NCBI GenBank assembly: GCA_024278935.1
Contig: JAJRSF010000048.1
Location: forward strand, 62,001-126,000
From: Candidatus Zixiibacteriota bacterium
Lineage (GTDB): Bacteria; Zixibacteria; MSB-5A5; GN15; FEB-12
DNA length: 64,000 bases
Direction of reading: 5' to 3'
The translations under genes and the position numbers were made by a program. The notes under the pieces are model-generated. The model was not told where the DNA came from, made no database searches, and was given only the letters and a program-made list of their open reading frames with translations. Of this stretch, positions 17,241 to 26,924 are shown piece by piece (position 1 is the first letter of the stretch; each line of letters begins with the position of its first letter).

Positions 17241-18209
17241 ATGCTAGCAGGATATATTACAGCTAACAGAACTTCATTGGCACGTATTAAAAATGTCAAT
17301 GGGGAACCAATAATTAGTCAGTTTACTGAATTTGATAATTCACTTTTTAAAGGTTTTGATTCAATCCTTTCGCTTTATTTACGGCAAAATAAAGGAACGA
17401 ATTCTGTTGCCTGTTTTGGGATTGCCGGACCGGTTATTGAAAACACAGTAGTAGCAACTAATATTCCGTGGAAAATTGACGGGGCGATGATTCAGGAGAA
17501 ATATAAATTTTCTCAAGTTAAAATTTGTAATGATTTGGTTACTACAGCAAAAGGGTTGTTTGAACTTTCCGATGATAAATTATTTACTTTAAACGAAGGA
17601 AGAGAAATCGCAGGAAGTAATTATGGGCTTCTGGCTGCCGGGTTTGGGCTTGGTGAAGGACTGATTTTCTATGATGGAAAAAGGTATCATCCCTATGCTT
17701 CAGAGGGCGGTCATGCAGGATTTACTCCTGGAAATCAACTTGAAGTAGATTTATGGGAACATTTATATAGTAATTTAGGTTTCATTGAAGTAGAAGATGT
17801 ATTATCTTTAAAAGGACTGATTAGGATTTATGAGTTTATGCTTTCATCCAATCGGGCAACGAAGGCGGATTGGTTTAAGAAGGCTAAAGATAAAGCATCC
17901 AAAATAATTGAATATGGATTGTCAGGGCAGGATGAGATAGCGGTTAAGTCGTTAGATTTATTTGTTGATTGTTTAGCGTCAGAAACTGCGAATTTGGCAT
18001 TAAAAGGAATGACACTTTCGGGGATTTATCTTGGTGGGATAATAGCACCACAAATTATTACGGCACTTGAACAAGGAAAATTTATGGAAAGATTTCTACT
18101 TAGTAGTAAGATGGAACCTCTTTTGGCGAAAATTCCTGTGAAAGTTATCATTGATGAGAAGATTGCTCTTAAGGGAGCTGGAACTATAGCATACGAGTTA
18201 TCAAAATGA
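17241..18209 (+). CDS. glk: Glucokinase (Glk family)
   Basis: A 322-residue hexokinase-fold protein with the bacterial glucokinase signatures: a first phosphate loop region (GYITANRTSLA), CFGIAGPV, NDLVTTAKGL with the catalytic Asp, AAGFGLGEGLIFYDG, and SEGGHAGFTPGN, the glucose-binding segment. It phosphorylates glucose with ATP in the cytoplasm. The start, preceded by GGCGGAAGATAGG, is 33 bases after transketolase, and its stop overlaps the ATG of the following gene by 4 bases (ATGA). The N-terminal phosphate loop is less canonical (TANRT rather than DIGGTN), so the exact sugar is less sure than the family. Confidence 0.85.
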   Translation: MLAGYITANRTSLARIKNVNGEPIISQFTEFDNSLFKGFDSILSLYLRQNKGTNSVACFGIAGPVIENTVVATNIPWKIDGAMIQEKYKFSQVKICNDLVTTAKGLFELSDDKLFTLNEGREIAGSNYGLLAAGFGLGEGLIFYDGKRYHPYASEGGHAGFTPGNQLEVDLWEHLYSNLGFIEVEDVLSLKGLIRIYEFMLSSNRATKADWFKKAKDKASKIIEYGLSGQDEIAVKSLDLFVDCLASETANLALKGMTLSGIYLGGIIAPQIITALEQGKFMERFLLSSKMEPLLAKIPVKVIIDEKIALKGAGTIAYELSK

Positions 18210-18871
18210 ACAAAAAAAAGTTTATACTATTTTTAAATGGTCAATACAAAACAGAAGATATAGAGTACTATAAGAATCTTATTGGAGATAAAACATCTGT
18301 CGCAGTTGATGGTGGCTATGATTTTTTCATTCAGGCAGATATTAAACCGGACTATATCATTGGCGATATGGACTCAATCGACACGATGGAAGAGACAATC
18401 TCCGATGATATCGCTGTCTTTGAATTTCCCGTAGATAAAGACCTTACCGATGGTCATGCAGCTTTAGATTTTTGCATGAAAGAAGATTTTAGTTTAATAG
18501 AAGTTGTTATGCCGGAAATCGGCGAGCCTGATCATTTTATTGGAAATATTCTGCTTTTATTCCATAAAGATGTTAAAAAGAAAATACGTGAAAAACGTGA
18601 AATCATATTTTTGAGCCGTGATTATGAATATCGGATTTTAGATAATTCCAAACTCGAAATTTTAGATGCTGCCGGCGATACTTTTTCAATCATGCCTATT
18701 TCAAAATCTATTATGCTCTTTTGCGAGGGTACAAAGTATGATGTGAAAAATCTAAAAGTAGATTTAGGCGAAACAAGAGCATTACGTAATAAAATTGTTG
18801 CTAATGAATTGATGATAAAAATCTCTGGTGAAGCGATATTTATCCGCAAGAAATCGTCATTAATTGAATAG
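18206..18871 (+). CDS. Thiamine pyrophosphokinase-like protein
   Basis: A 221-residue cytoplasmic protein with the TPK N-terminal pattern: AVDGGYDFFIQADIKPDYIIGDMDSI (family: DGG...PD-x-IIGD-x-DS) at about 34-60, FPVDKDLTDGHAALDF (usual D-x-TD-x-x-x-A), and GEPDHFIGNILLL (usual G-x-R-x-DH-x-x-N-x-x-L). The C-terminal half is the small beta-sandwich thiamine-binding domain. It makes thiamine diphosphate, the cofactor of the transketolase encoded two genes upstream, and is translationally coupled to glk by a 4-base overlap. The GEPDH in place of GxRxDH is a mild departure. Confidence 0.85.
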   Translation: MNKKKFILFLNGQYKTEDIEYYKNLIGDKTSVAVDGGYDFFIQADIKPDYIIGDMDSIDTMEETISDDIAVFEFPVDKDLTDGHAALDFCMKEDFSLIEVVMPEIGEPDHFIGNILLLFHKDVKKKIREKREIIFLSRDYEYRILDNSKLEILDAAGDTFSIMPISKSIMLFCEGTKYDVKNLKVDLGETRALRNKIVANELMIKISGEAIFIRKKSSLIE

Positions 18872-18972
18872 AAAAGATTGATATAAATTTTCCAAGCAAC
18901 TTCTTGACAAGCAATATAGTTTAGCTATATTCCCAATCTGAATCAGTCGACCAGACTGAGAGCAAATTATAC

Positions 18973-19043
18973 TGGGATATCGTCCAATGGTAGGACATAC
19001 GGTTCTGGTCCGTAGTATCTGGGTTCGAATCCTAGTATCCCAG
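18973..19043 (+). tRNA. tRNA-Gln (anticodon CTG)
   Basis: Cloverleaf: acceptor TGGGATA (18973-18979) / TATCCCA (19036-19042) with discriminator G; D-arm GTCC/GGAC; anticodon stem TACGG/CCGTA around the loop TTCTGGT with anticodon CTG at 19005-19007; T-arm with GGTTCGAATCC. The U1-A72 pair is typical of bacterial tRNA-Gln. The 3' CCA is not encoded (GCTTT follows). Confidence 0.95.
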
Positions 19044-20073
19044 CTTTAAAGCAATGATAGTTAACAAATTAAGGGTGAGAGTTTGTAGGGAGAGGAACTT
19101 TAGTACTATAACTTTCTTATATATACACCTCTTTTGAATAATATACTTTTTTAAAAAAATCTTATTTTGTAAAGCTGTTTCAGTGCTTAAAATAATAATC
19201 AAAATACCCTTTCGCATCTGTATGGCATCAAAATATTCCGTATTTTATATTGCAAATATAAGAGACACTTTCAAGTACTCGATTAGGTATAAAACTGAAA
19301 GCCTTAAGTCTTTAGGGTTAAGGTTCATTTAATATGTGGAAAGTCTGGGTTAAGCCAGCGCATCTGATTAGTTATAAAAACAATACCACAACAGAAAACA
19401 TAAAACACACAACAATGCTAAACGGAAGAATCGGTGGGCTTGTAGTCGTGATTTGGATTAATCTCTTGACAATGCAGGAAAAAAGCCTTAAATTCATTAT
19501 CAAGGTAAAGCATGGCACCACATTTTCATACCAGTGATATAAAAATAATATAAATACTAAACATTAGTATGCCTTTGGACGAGAGGTGATTTATGTTGTT
19601 TACTACAGCTTCAATCAATTAATAAATCTCACACAAAATAATCTAATGTTGTACAAACCTGATAGAATCTAAGTGCAGTATAGTAGTGAATAGCAAGTTA
19701 TGCTACTCGAACAATTCCCGTAATTAGGGAAGGGGGTGATAATTCAAAAATGATGTCATTGTTTACCTTAACCGCTAGAAGAAAACAAAAAGAATTAGGA
19801 GAAATTAGGAGATCAATTTTAAGACACAATTGCTAAAGAATTAAGGGCAGGAAGAGAGAGTCTTGATCAAAATTTTATATAAGCACAAAATTTGATTTTG
19901 ACCTCTCTCCCCACATATTAAAAAGATAAAGCAATCGGAATAGATGTCAAAATAAAATCTCAGTCAATTCTCTTTTCTTTGTAATTAGAAAGGAAGGAAA
20001 ATAAAGATTATCTTATGGACTTTTTAAAAAACATACAAATTTTATTAACTAGAAATTATGGAGATTTTACATA
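19044..20073. other. Long intergenic/leader region before the giant surface protein
   Basis: About 1 kb without a clear gene. Two tiny frames with strong binding sites stand out: 19593-19622 (9 codons, MLFTTASIN, after GAGAGGTGAT) and 19750-19836 (28 codons, MMSLFTLTARRKQKELGEIR..., after AGGGGGTGAT, with a TTCCC/GGGAA hairpin at 19715-19731 just before it). They could be leader peptides or chance. A 67-codon frame at 19334-19537 has no binding site or coding character and is not called. Confidence 0.4.
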
Positions 20074-23000
20074 ATGTTAAAATATTTAAGGATTTTTTTC
20101 ATTGTACTTTTCGCCATATTTGCAATGACTACAGTAACGTATGCAAATACGTTTGTAGTTGATGATGATGGTGATCCAGGCTCAACATATGCAACATTAA
20201 ATGCTGCAATTCAAACAGCCGAATCATTTCTTGGCGTTGATCATGAAATTGTAATCATGGCCGGTACTTATTCTGATATCGGTTTAAAAATATCAGATCC
20301 TACTAAAATTGCTTCAATAGTAGGTGATTCCGGAACTGATAAAGCTGATATTATCTTTCAGTCTCCAGTAACAGCTGCTGGAGTTCCAACTTCACCTGCA
20401 ACAACATTTTTAGATGTTCAAGGGACTACAGACCTTGTAATCTCAGGATTTACTGTTTTGGGGTATGAAGCTGGTCTTGGAACTTGGGGATCAATGGCTA
20501 ATGGTTTACAAGTTTCAAATATGACATTTGACAATAATATAGCAGCTATTTATGTTGCATCAAATGGCGGTTTATTTGATAATCTTGAAATTATGAATGG
20601 TTGGGAAGGTTTTCAACTGTTTAGTATGATAGGTGGAGAAGCTATTGATGATAATATTCTGTCAAATAGTAGTATCTATAATATTAGTAGAGCTCCTGCA
20701 GTGTTTTTTGCTATTCAAGATGCATTTGTAGGATTACCTGCCTTATCATTAAATAATAACAGCATACTTAACTGTAACATATTTGATAACTCTGATCAAG
20801 GTATTTTAGTTGCCAATTCTGGTGCTGGTATAGCAACTGGAAATATTATTGATGGTAATAATATATATAATAATCAGTGGAATGCTGTATGGATGATTGG
20901 TTGTGGTGGTGGAACTATTACAAATAACACCGTCTATGGAAACGTTAAAGGGTCCATAAATCCTGACAGCACTTTACTTACGCATACATCCTTAGCAGCA
21001 ATTGAAATTACCAATAATACTTTAAACGCTATTGTTCAAAATAATACTGTTTATGATAATGGCGGTTTAGGTACAACTGGTGACGGTACTGCTTATGCTG
21101 ATTATGGTTTGCTTATCAGTGATACAGGAACAGCCAATATTGGTGATAACTGTTTCTGGGGTCATGCAGGGGTACAAGCAGCTGATAATGCTGCAGGTGG
21201 CTCATGGTGGCATGACAACTATTTCAGTGACATTTCTATTACTGTAACTCCTTATACTCTTGATGGAAGTGCCGTTGAAATTGATTACTCACCAAAATCT
21301 CGCTCAAACACTCCTGTTGCTGCTTTAGGTACAATGGAAGTATGGTCTTCACAAGTTGTAGACTTTACTTGGGCATTGCCTGATGTTTGTGATCCAGCAG
21401 ATGTTATTGATTTTGCAGCTTACGAATTTACTGTAAGTTGGGATCCATTACTTCTTGAATTCCAAGCAGGTGATAACAATGAATTCTTCGGCGGAGCAGG
21501 TTTATATGTATTTACTGCTGACGATGCTGCTACCGGTAGCATTACATTCTCCGGTGTAGATATTGCAAATCCAAATATCGATGGTGGTATTTTGGGTTGG
21601 GCAGAATTTCAAGCAATTGGCGTAGGTTCAGCAACAATCACTATTGGATCTACATACAGAGATGTAAACAATGTTGAGATTCCTGTTCAGAGTAATTCTT
21701 TGGTATTGACATTAGAAGATACCGAAGCTCCTTCAATTACAGTAACAGCAAATGATCCTGTTACTGGTACTGACACATATTCTGAAGGTTCTGCTGTTGG
21801 TGGTAATGTTCAGTTAATTGTTGAAGGTTCTGTCTCTGATAACTTTGATTTAAGTTCTGTTTATTATAATATTGATGATCAAGCTGAAGTAGCTTGGACT
21901 TATATTACTGCCGTAAGTGGTGAATCTGATGTTTATGGTGGTGCCTCACCTACTGATTTCTATATAGACCTTACGGGTGTCACTGAAGGTGCTCGTCAAT
22001 TAGTTGTTCTCGTAGTTGATGCTTCTGGTAACAGAGATTCAGTCTATTACGATTTCACTATAGATAGAACCGGACCGGACGTAGCTGATTTAGCATTAAC
22101 AGATGCTGATGATTGTGCCGATCTCGGGTTTACAAATGATGATGAAATTGCTGTAAGTTGGAGTAATCCTGATGGTTCAGCTGTTGAACATCAATTTTAC
22201 TATTCTTTAGCACCTGGGTGGACAACTCCAGTTGCTTTAGAAAATCCAACGACCTTTACTCTTGATGGTACTGAAGGATCCCATGGTCTGTATGTACGTC
22301 AATTTGATGTATTTGGAAACTATGGTGCCCAAATGGGTCCTGTTGCTATTACTCTTGATAAAACTGCAGCTTCTCCAAATGGACTGACTATTGATGGCGG
22401 AAATACCGTAACAGCTGACTTAACAGTAGCTGTATCTGCAGCATTATGGCATACAGCTGGCGGTTCTCTCTATTATATGTTATCTGAAGATAAGAGTGCA
22501 ATCGTTTGTGATGCAGCTGGTTGGGAAGATATTGTATCCCCATATGTATACGACTTTGATTTAGCAAACACGGAAGGTGTACACTGGATATTCCGAGCAA
22601 CTAAGGATATTGCTGGCAATGTAAGTGTTATTGACAGTGCCTCGATTATTTTTGATGAAACTGCTCCAGAATTCACTTCTTTTGTTGTAGAAGATGTTAA
22701 TGGAGATAACTGTTCTGATAGTTGGACAGTTAATGTAATTGTAGAATATGATGCTGATGCTTCTGAAGTCTTTCTTACTATGACTTCAGGTAGCTATAGT
22801 GGATCATGGGGCTTAGACGGAGATTCACCTGATACTATTTCTTATACAATAGTTGGTGGTACTTGTGATGATATTAACACTATTTATGGTGCATTAGGCG
22901 ATCTTGCCGGTAACAAAGGCACTGAACTGTCAGATGAGATTGTCGTCGACTGCGGTGCTGTTGGTGCTATAGCAGTTGCTGTCAGAGACCTTGATTACGA

Positions 23001-25098
23001 TGGTACATTCCCACCTCATGTCAACTGGTCAAACAATGCTGAAGTAAATGTTGAAGTTACTGGATTAGATGCTGATGTAGTTGAATTGTTAATTTCTGAA
23101 ACAGGTGCATTTGCCGGTGAAGAAACTATACTCACAATAACAACTGCTGATCCATTTAATTTTAATTATACACATAGTGCTACAACTGAATGTGCAGCTT
23201 CAAATATTTATATTATTGCTCGCGATTGTGCAGGAAGAACTTCTGCTGTTTCCAGTGATGATATTATATTTGATTTAACCGATCCTGCTATTGCCGATCT
23301 TTTGGTAACTACAGAAAATCCAACTGATGTACTTTCATCTGATATATCTATGACACTTACAGATAATTGTCTTGCATATAGAATGAAAGTATATGAAGAT
23401 GGATATGACGGTGCTGCTACATGGGGCGCTGTTGCTTCTATAGCAACTGTAGCTCTCGCAGGTGATGGTGACGGTACAAGAACTATTTTTGTTGAGCTTG
23501 CAGATCCAGCCGGTAACGTTGTTGTTGCTTCTACAACTGTTGAAGTTGATCAAACATTACCTTCTGGTGATTTTACTGTTCAACAATTTGGTAATCCATA
23601 CACAACTCCAGGTTACACAAGCTCATTAACTGATATTGAGATTGTTGGTATCACTTGGGATGTTGATGCAATTGATATGGCAATAAGAAACTCTGACGGT
23701 TCTGGTAACTCCGGTTGGGTTCCTGTTGCTACAACTTACGCACCGGATACATTAGCAGCTGGTGGTAATGGTACACGTACTGTTCAAATGATTTTCCGTG
23801 ATGCTGCAGGTAATTATGATCCATGGGTTACACCAATTGAACATACAATTGAATACTTAGGTACAGCACCACCTGCTCCTGCAACTGCTACCGGTACTCC
23901 TGGTGGATCTGTTGCTCTTGAGTGGGATGCAGTAACTGCTGCTCAGATGTATTTAGTTAAATTCAATCATTCAGGTGAGTATCCTACATATGATACAGCA
24001 TTAACACCTGCTCCACATCCAACAGATACAATTGAAGGTCTATTTGCATATTTAGGTTCAGATGTATCTTTTGATTTTGCTGGTCCTACAGCAGATATCT
24101 ATTCGTTCTCTATCTGGACAATTGATTTAGCTGGTAACCTTTCAAGTTCTCCTAATAAAGATGTGGTTTCAACTAACTATATATTAGGTGATATGAACCT
24201 TGACGGTGATATGACATTTGTTGATGATTTTGGTAAATTCTCAACATCTTATCTCTTGTCAACAGGCGATGCTGGATTCTTAGCCGATGCTGATTTTGGT
24301 CCTACGAGTGATAATACAGGTACTGGTTTACCAATACCTGATGGTGTTATTAATCTAGAAGACCTTATCATTATGGGTATGAACTATGATACTTATAATA
24401 CTTCAGCTAATTTTAATATTTCTAATGGTGATGAAGGTAAACTTGTTGCTCAAGAACTTGAAATAATCGCTGACGTTGGTGACTATCAAGTTGAAGGTGA
24501 AGTTACTGTTGTAATTAGTACAAATAGTTCAAGTGTCATTAAAGCTTATAACCTTATTTTAGATTATGATGCTGAAAATGCTGAATTGATTTCTGTAGAA
24601 GCAGGAGAGATTCATGAAAATGCACCGCTTGACTTCTTCTTTGTAAAATCTGATGAATCCACAATTAATATTACTGGTATGGTTATGGGTTCTACGTTTG
24701 AGGGCGAGGAAATGGTTAAGTTAACGTTTAAAACAAAATCGGGCAACTTTAGAATCGAAAGTAAAGATTTGATTGTCAGAGACAATAAGAATAATGAAAT
24801 AGATGCGACTTTTAACAGTCTCAGAAAAATTATTCCTGAGTCTTTTGTTTTAGAACAAAACTATCCAAATCCATTTAACCCAACTACTACAATTCAGTTC
24901 GCACTTCCAGAAGCGTCTGATTATAGTTTAACAATATTTAATATTACTGGTCAAAAAGTCCATCTCTATGAAGGACATGCACCAGCAGGAAAAGTGACTA
25001 TTGAATGGAATGCTAATAGTAACAGCTCCGGTGTTTATTTCTATAAGCTAGAAGCCGGAACGTTTAGTAGTACCAAGAAGATGGTCTTGCTCAAGTAA
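20074..25098 (+). CDS. Giant type IX-secreted surface protein: beta-helix, cohesin-like, Ig-like, dockerin, T9SS C-terminal domain
   Basis: A 1674-residue exported protein. A signal peptide (1-25, cleaved near TYAN) precedes a right-handed parallel beta-helix (about 26-400, N-N-T/I-rich turns such as NNTVYGN and IDGNNIYNN), a cohesin-like domain (about 417-549), a chain of Ig-like repeats ending in D-x-T-x-P linkers (550-1260), a fibronectin III domain (1265-1365), dockerin-type calcium loops (DMNLDGDMTF, DGVINLEDL; 1371-1440), a second cohesin-like domain (1459-1582) and a type IX secretion C-terminal domain (QNYPNPFNPTT to the final KMVLLK, 1588-1674). It is probably attached to the cell surface or released as an adhesin or carbohydrate-active scaffold; no catalytic motif was seen. 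Codon usage and acidic composition suit secretion. It is transcribed alone or with the next gene across a hairpin. Confidence 0.85.
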   Translation: MLKYLRIFFIVLFAIFAMTTVTYANTFVVDDDGDPGSTYATLNAAIQTAESFLGVDHEIVIMAGTYSDIGLKISDPTKIASIVGDSGTDKADIIFQSPVTAAGVPTSPATTFLDVQGTTDLVISGFTVLGYEAGLGTWGSMANGLQVSNMTFDNNIAAIYVASNGGLFDNLEIMNGWEGFQLFSMIGGEAIDDNILSNSSIYNISRAPAVFFAIQDAFVGLPALSLNNNSILNCNIFDNSDQGILVANSGAGIATGNIIDGNNIYNNQWNAVWMIGCGGGTITNNTVYGNVKGSINPDSTLLTHTSLAAIEITNNTLNAIVQNNTVYDNGGLGTTGDGTAYADYGLLISDTGTANIGDNCFWGHAGVQAADNAAGGSWWHDNYFSDISITVTPYTLDGSAVEIDYSPKSRSNTPVAALGTMEVWSSQVVDFTWALPDVCDPADVIDFAAYEFTVSWDPLLLEFQAGDNNEFFGGAGLYVFTADDAATGSITFSGVDIANPNIDGGILGWAEFQAIGVGSATITIGSTYRDVNNVEIPVQSNSLVLTLEDTEAPSITVTANDPVTGTDTYSEGSAVGGNVQLIVEGSVSDNFDLSSVYYNIDDQAEVAWTYITAVSGESDVYGGASPTDFYIDLTGVTEGARQLVVLVVDASGNRDSVYYDFTIDRTGPDVADLALTDADDCADLGFTNDDEIAVSWSNPDGSAVEHQFYYSLAPGWTTPVALENPTTFTLDGTEGSHGLYVRQFDVFGNYGAQMGPVAITLDKTAASPNGLTIDGGNTVTADLTVAVSAALWHTAGGSLYYMLSEDKSAIVCDAAGWEDIVSPYVYDFDLANTEGVHWIFRATKDIAGNVSVIDSASIIFDETAPEFTSFVVEDVNGDNCSDSWTVNVIVEYDADASEVFLTMTSGSYSGSWGLDGDSPDTISYTIVGGTCDDINTIYGALGDLAGNKGTELSDEIVVDCGAVGAIAVAVRDLDYDGTFPPHVNWSNNAEVNVEVTGLDADVVELLISETGAFAGEETILTITTADPFNFNYTHSATTECAASNIYIIARDCAGRTSAVSSDDIIFDLTDPAIADLLVTTENPTDVLSSDISMTLTDNCLAYRMKVYEDGYDGAATWGAVASIATVALAGDGDGTRTIFVELADPAGNVVVASTTVEVDQTLPSGDFTVQQFGNPYTTPGYTSSLTDIEIVGITWDVDAIDMAIRNSDGSGNSGWVPVATTYAPDTLAAGGNGTRTVQMIFRDAAGNYDPWVTPIEHTIEYLGTAPPAPATATGTPGGSVALEWDAVTAAQMYLVKFNHSGEYPTYDTALTPAPHPTDTIEGLFAYLGSDVSFDFAGPTADIYSFSIWTIDLAGNLSSSPNKDVVSTNYILGDMNLDGDMTFVDDFGKFSTSYLLSTGDAGFLADADFGPTSDNTGTGLPIPDGVINLEDLIIMGMNYDTYNTSANFNISNGDEGKLVAQELEIIADVGDYQVEGEVTVVISTNSSSVIKAYNLILDYDAENAELISVEAGEIHENAPLDFFFVKSDESTINITGMVMGSTFEGEEMVKLTFKTKSGNFRIESKDLIVRDNKNNEIDATFNSLRKIIPESFVLEQNYPNPFNPTTTIQFALPEASDYSLTIFNITGQKVHLYEGHAPAGKVTIEWNANSNSSGVYFYKLEAGTFSSTKKMVLLK

Positions 25099-25113
25099 GT
25101 ATTTATTAACTTG

Positions 25114-25174
25114 AGTTGGTAAGACAGGTCGAGAAGAGGAGCCCTCACTCCTCTTCTCACCAAAATTACCAACT
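25114..25174. terminator. Two-tier hairpin between the surface protein genes (attenuator-like)
   Basis: Outer arms AGTTGGTAA (25114-25122) / TTACCAACT (25166-25174); inner perfect 11-bp arms GAGAAGAGGAG (25131-25141) / CTCCTCTTCTC (25148-25158) with loop CCCTCA. A run of six T starts at 25179, directly before the GGAGG binding site of the next gene, so it may terminate part of the transcripts or gate translation. Confidence 0.65.
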
Positions 25175-25194
25175 AACCTTTTTTGGAGGATATT

Positions 25195-26586
25195 ATGCGT
25201 TTTAAACACTTGTCTTACCAAGTATTTATAGTCTGTCTCGTTTGTTTTGTATGTTTAATTACAACGCAAACTTTCGCTACTGAGATTTTTATCGATCCCA
25301 GTGAAACATATTTAACCGGGTCAATCGGTGAAGAATTTCAAGTAGAACTTAAGGTAGATGGCAATACTCTAGGATTACGATTATTCCAAGTCTTTATTAA
25401 ATTTGATTCTTCTTTACTTGATACTGTATCTACAGAATTAGGTCCGCTATTTAATAACTCTGGGTTTTCGACATTTGTTAATACAAAACTTGTATATGAC
25501 AGCACAACAAATGATTCGGTGCTGAAAGTCGAAGGTCTGTTATTAGGTGCTTCATCTGTTGTAGACGGTCCTGGTACGGTAGCTATACTGAAATTTAATA
25601 CCAACGATGTGGGGGTTGCTGATTTATCTATTTTAAGTCATATATTAACTGATATAAACAATGACACAATTCCTTCAACAAGCATAGGTGGCATTGCATA
25701 CATAAATACACAGCCAGATGCTTTTAATCTTCTCTCTCCTAATACCGCCGAAATAATTAGTAAGTTCCCCGGGGAATCTATAGAATTAGTCTGGGAGCCT
25801 TCAAGTTCAGTTTATCCCGGAGAAAATATTATATATGAATTAGAATACAGCCCTGATAATACTTTTCCTGTTTCCAATACAATAATTGTATCATCACTAA
25901 CTGATACGACTTATAATCTTCTTGTGGGTGGCTTGGAAAATGGATATATCTTTTGGAGAGTTCGAGCTATAGGGGATATCAATTCGTATGTAACAACTTC
26001 ATTACCTGATCCAAGCTATTTTGATTTTATTTTTAATACTCAAGAACCGAATGAATTTAATCTTATTAGCCCGGCAGCTCAACGATTAGAAAATTTAATT
26101 GGCGATGATAATATCTTATTTGATTGGGAAGATGCTGTGCCTGGAAGTCCCGGAGATATAATAGAGTATACTTTCTATATAGGTTCAAGTCAGGTATTCC
26201 CATCTACTCCTATTATTGAAATTCAAACAGGTACAAGTTCAAACATAGCAGTTGCTTCAATATCTTTACCGATATGTGATGAAGTCTTTTGGACAGTAGA
26301 GGCAACCAATCAACATGGATTGTCACAATGGGCAAATTCGGTTAATTCTATTACTTTTATTTATAGAGGTGATCTTAATTGTTCCGGTGGCGGTACTAAT
26401 GCTGTTGATATTTCCGATCTAGTAGCTATTGTTGATTTTATATTCACCAATGGTCCTCCACCAGCAAGCGAACAAACTGGAAATCTAGATTGTTCTAGCC
26501 CGGAAATTACCGATATCTCGGACCTTGTATTTCTTGTAGATTTTATCTTCACTAATGGTCCAATGCCAAGTTGTGATTTTGATTAA
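25195..26586 (+). CDS. Secreted cohesin-Fn3-like-dockerin protein
   Basis: The start is the ATG at 25195, which sits 6 bases after a perfect GGAGG; an in-frame TTG at 25183 overlaps that site and is rejected. The product (463 residues) has a signal peptide (about 1-30, ending TFA), a cohesin-like domain (about 33-160: GEEFQVELKVDGNTLGLRLF and LLDT-type strands), two beta-sandwich modules opening with AFNLLSPN and EFNLISPA (PKD/Fn3-like), and a C-terminal dockerin with two calcium loops (DLNCSGGGTNAVDISDL, NLDCSSPEITDISDL). Cohesin and dockerin in the same chain would allow self-assembly. It follows the giant surface protein by 96 bases. Function unknown. Confidence 0.8.
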   Translation: MRFKHLSYQVFIVCLVCFVCLITTQTFATEIFIDPSETYLTGSIGEEFQVELKVDGNTLGLRLFQVFIKFDSSLLDTVSTELGPLFNNSGFSTFVNTKLVYDSTTNDSVLKVEGLLLGASSVVDGPGTVAILKFNTNDVGVADLSILSHILTDINNDTIPSTSIGGIAYINTQPDAFNLLSPNTAEIISKFPGESIELVWEPSSSVYPGENIIYELEYSPDNTFPVSNTIIVSSLTDTTYNLLVGGLENGYIFWRVRAIGDINSYVTTSLPDPSYFDFIFNTQEPNEFNLISPAAQRLENLIGDDNILFDWEDAVPGSPGDIIEYTFYIGSSQVFPSTPIIEIQTGTSSNIAVASISLPICDEVFWTVEATNQHGLSQWANSVNSITFIYRGDLNCSGGGTNAVDISDLVAIVDFIFTNGPPPASEQTGNLDCSSPEITDISDLVFLVDFIFTNGPMPSCDFD

Positions 26587-26620
26587 AATGTTAGTCCTGT
26601 CCTTTAAGTCTGATCATTAA

Positions 26621-26673
26621 AAAGACCGAAACATTCAATGATATCGTATATAAATTGAATTCGTTCGGTCTTT
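26621..26673. terminator. Bidirectional terminator between convergent genes
   Basis: Stem AAAGACCGAA (26621-26630) / TTCGGTCTTT (26664-26673) with an inner ATTCAAT/ATTGAAT pairing. A/T ends on both sides allow termination of the plus-strand surface gene and of the minus-strand kinase. Nothing else is seen in 26587-26924. Confidence 0.7.
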
Positions 26674-26924
26674 ATGATGATAGGTACTTATCAAGGAAAC
26701 CATTCCTGAAAATAAATTAATTCCCCCTCTTAGTAAGAAAATAATCTATTTTAAACGGCATCCTTGCATAAAAATATTAATTTTAACTACAGTTTAGGAT
26801 GTACTAAACTTAGTTATAAAATAATATATTTTCTCTAAAAAGCAACAATAAATGTATATTATTTATATGAAATTGTACAGCTATACTGTACGTGAATTTG
26901 AAAAAAAATGAGCTTTGACACAAA

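Noticed and set aside
19334-19537. 67-codon gene
   Set aside because: No ribosome binding site, no domain and no coding character.
25183-25194. TTG start of the cohesin-dockerin gene
   Set aside because: It overlaps the GGAGG binding site of the proper ATG at 25195.
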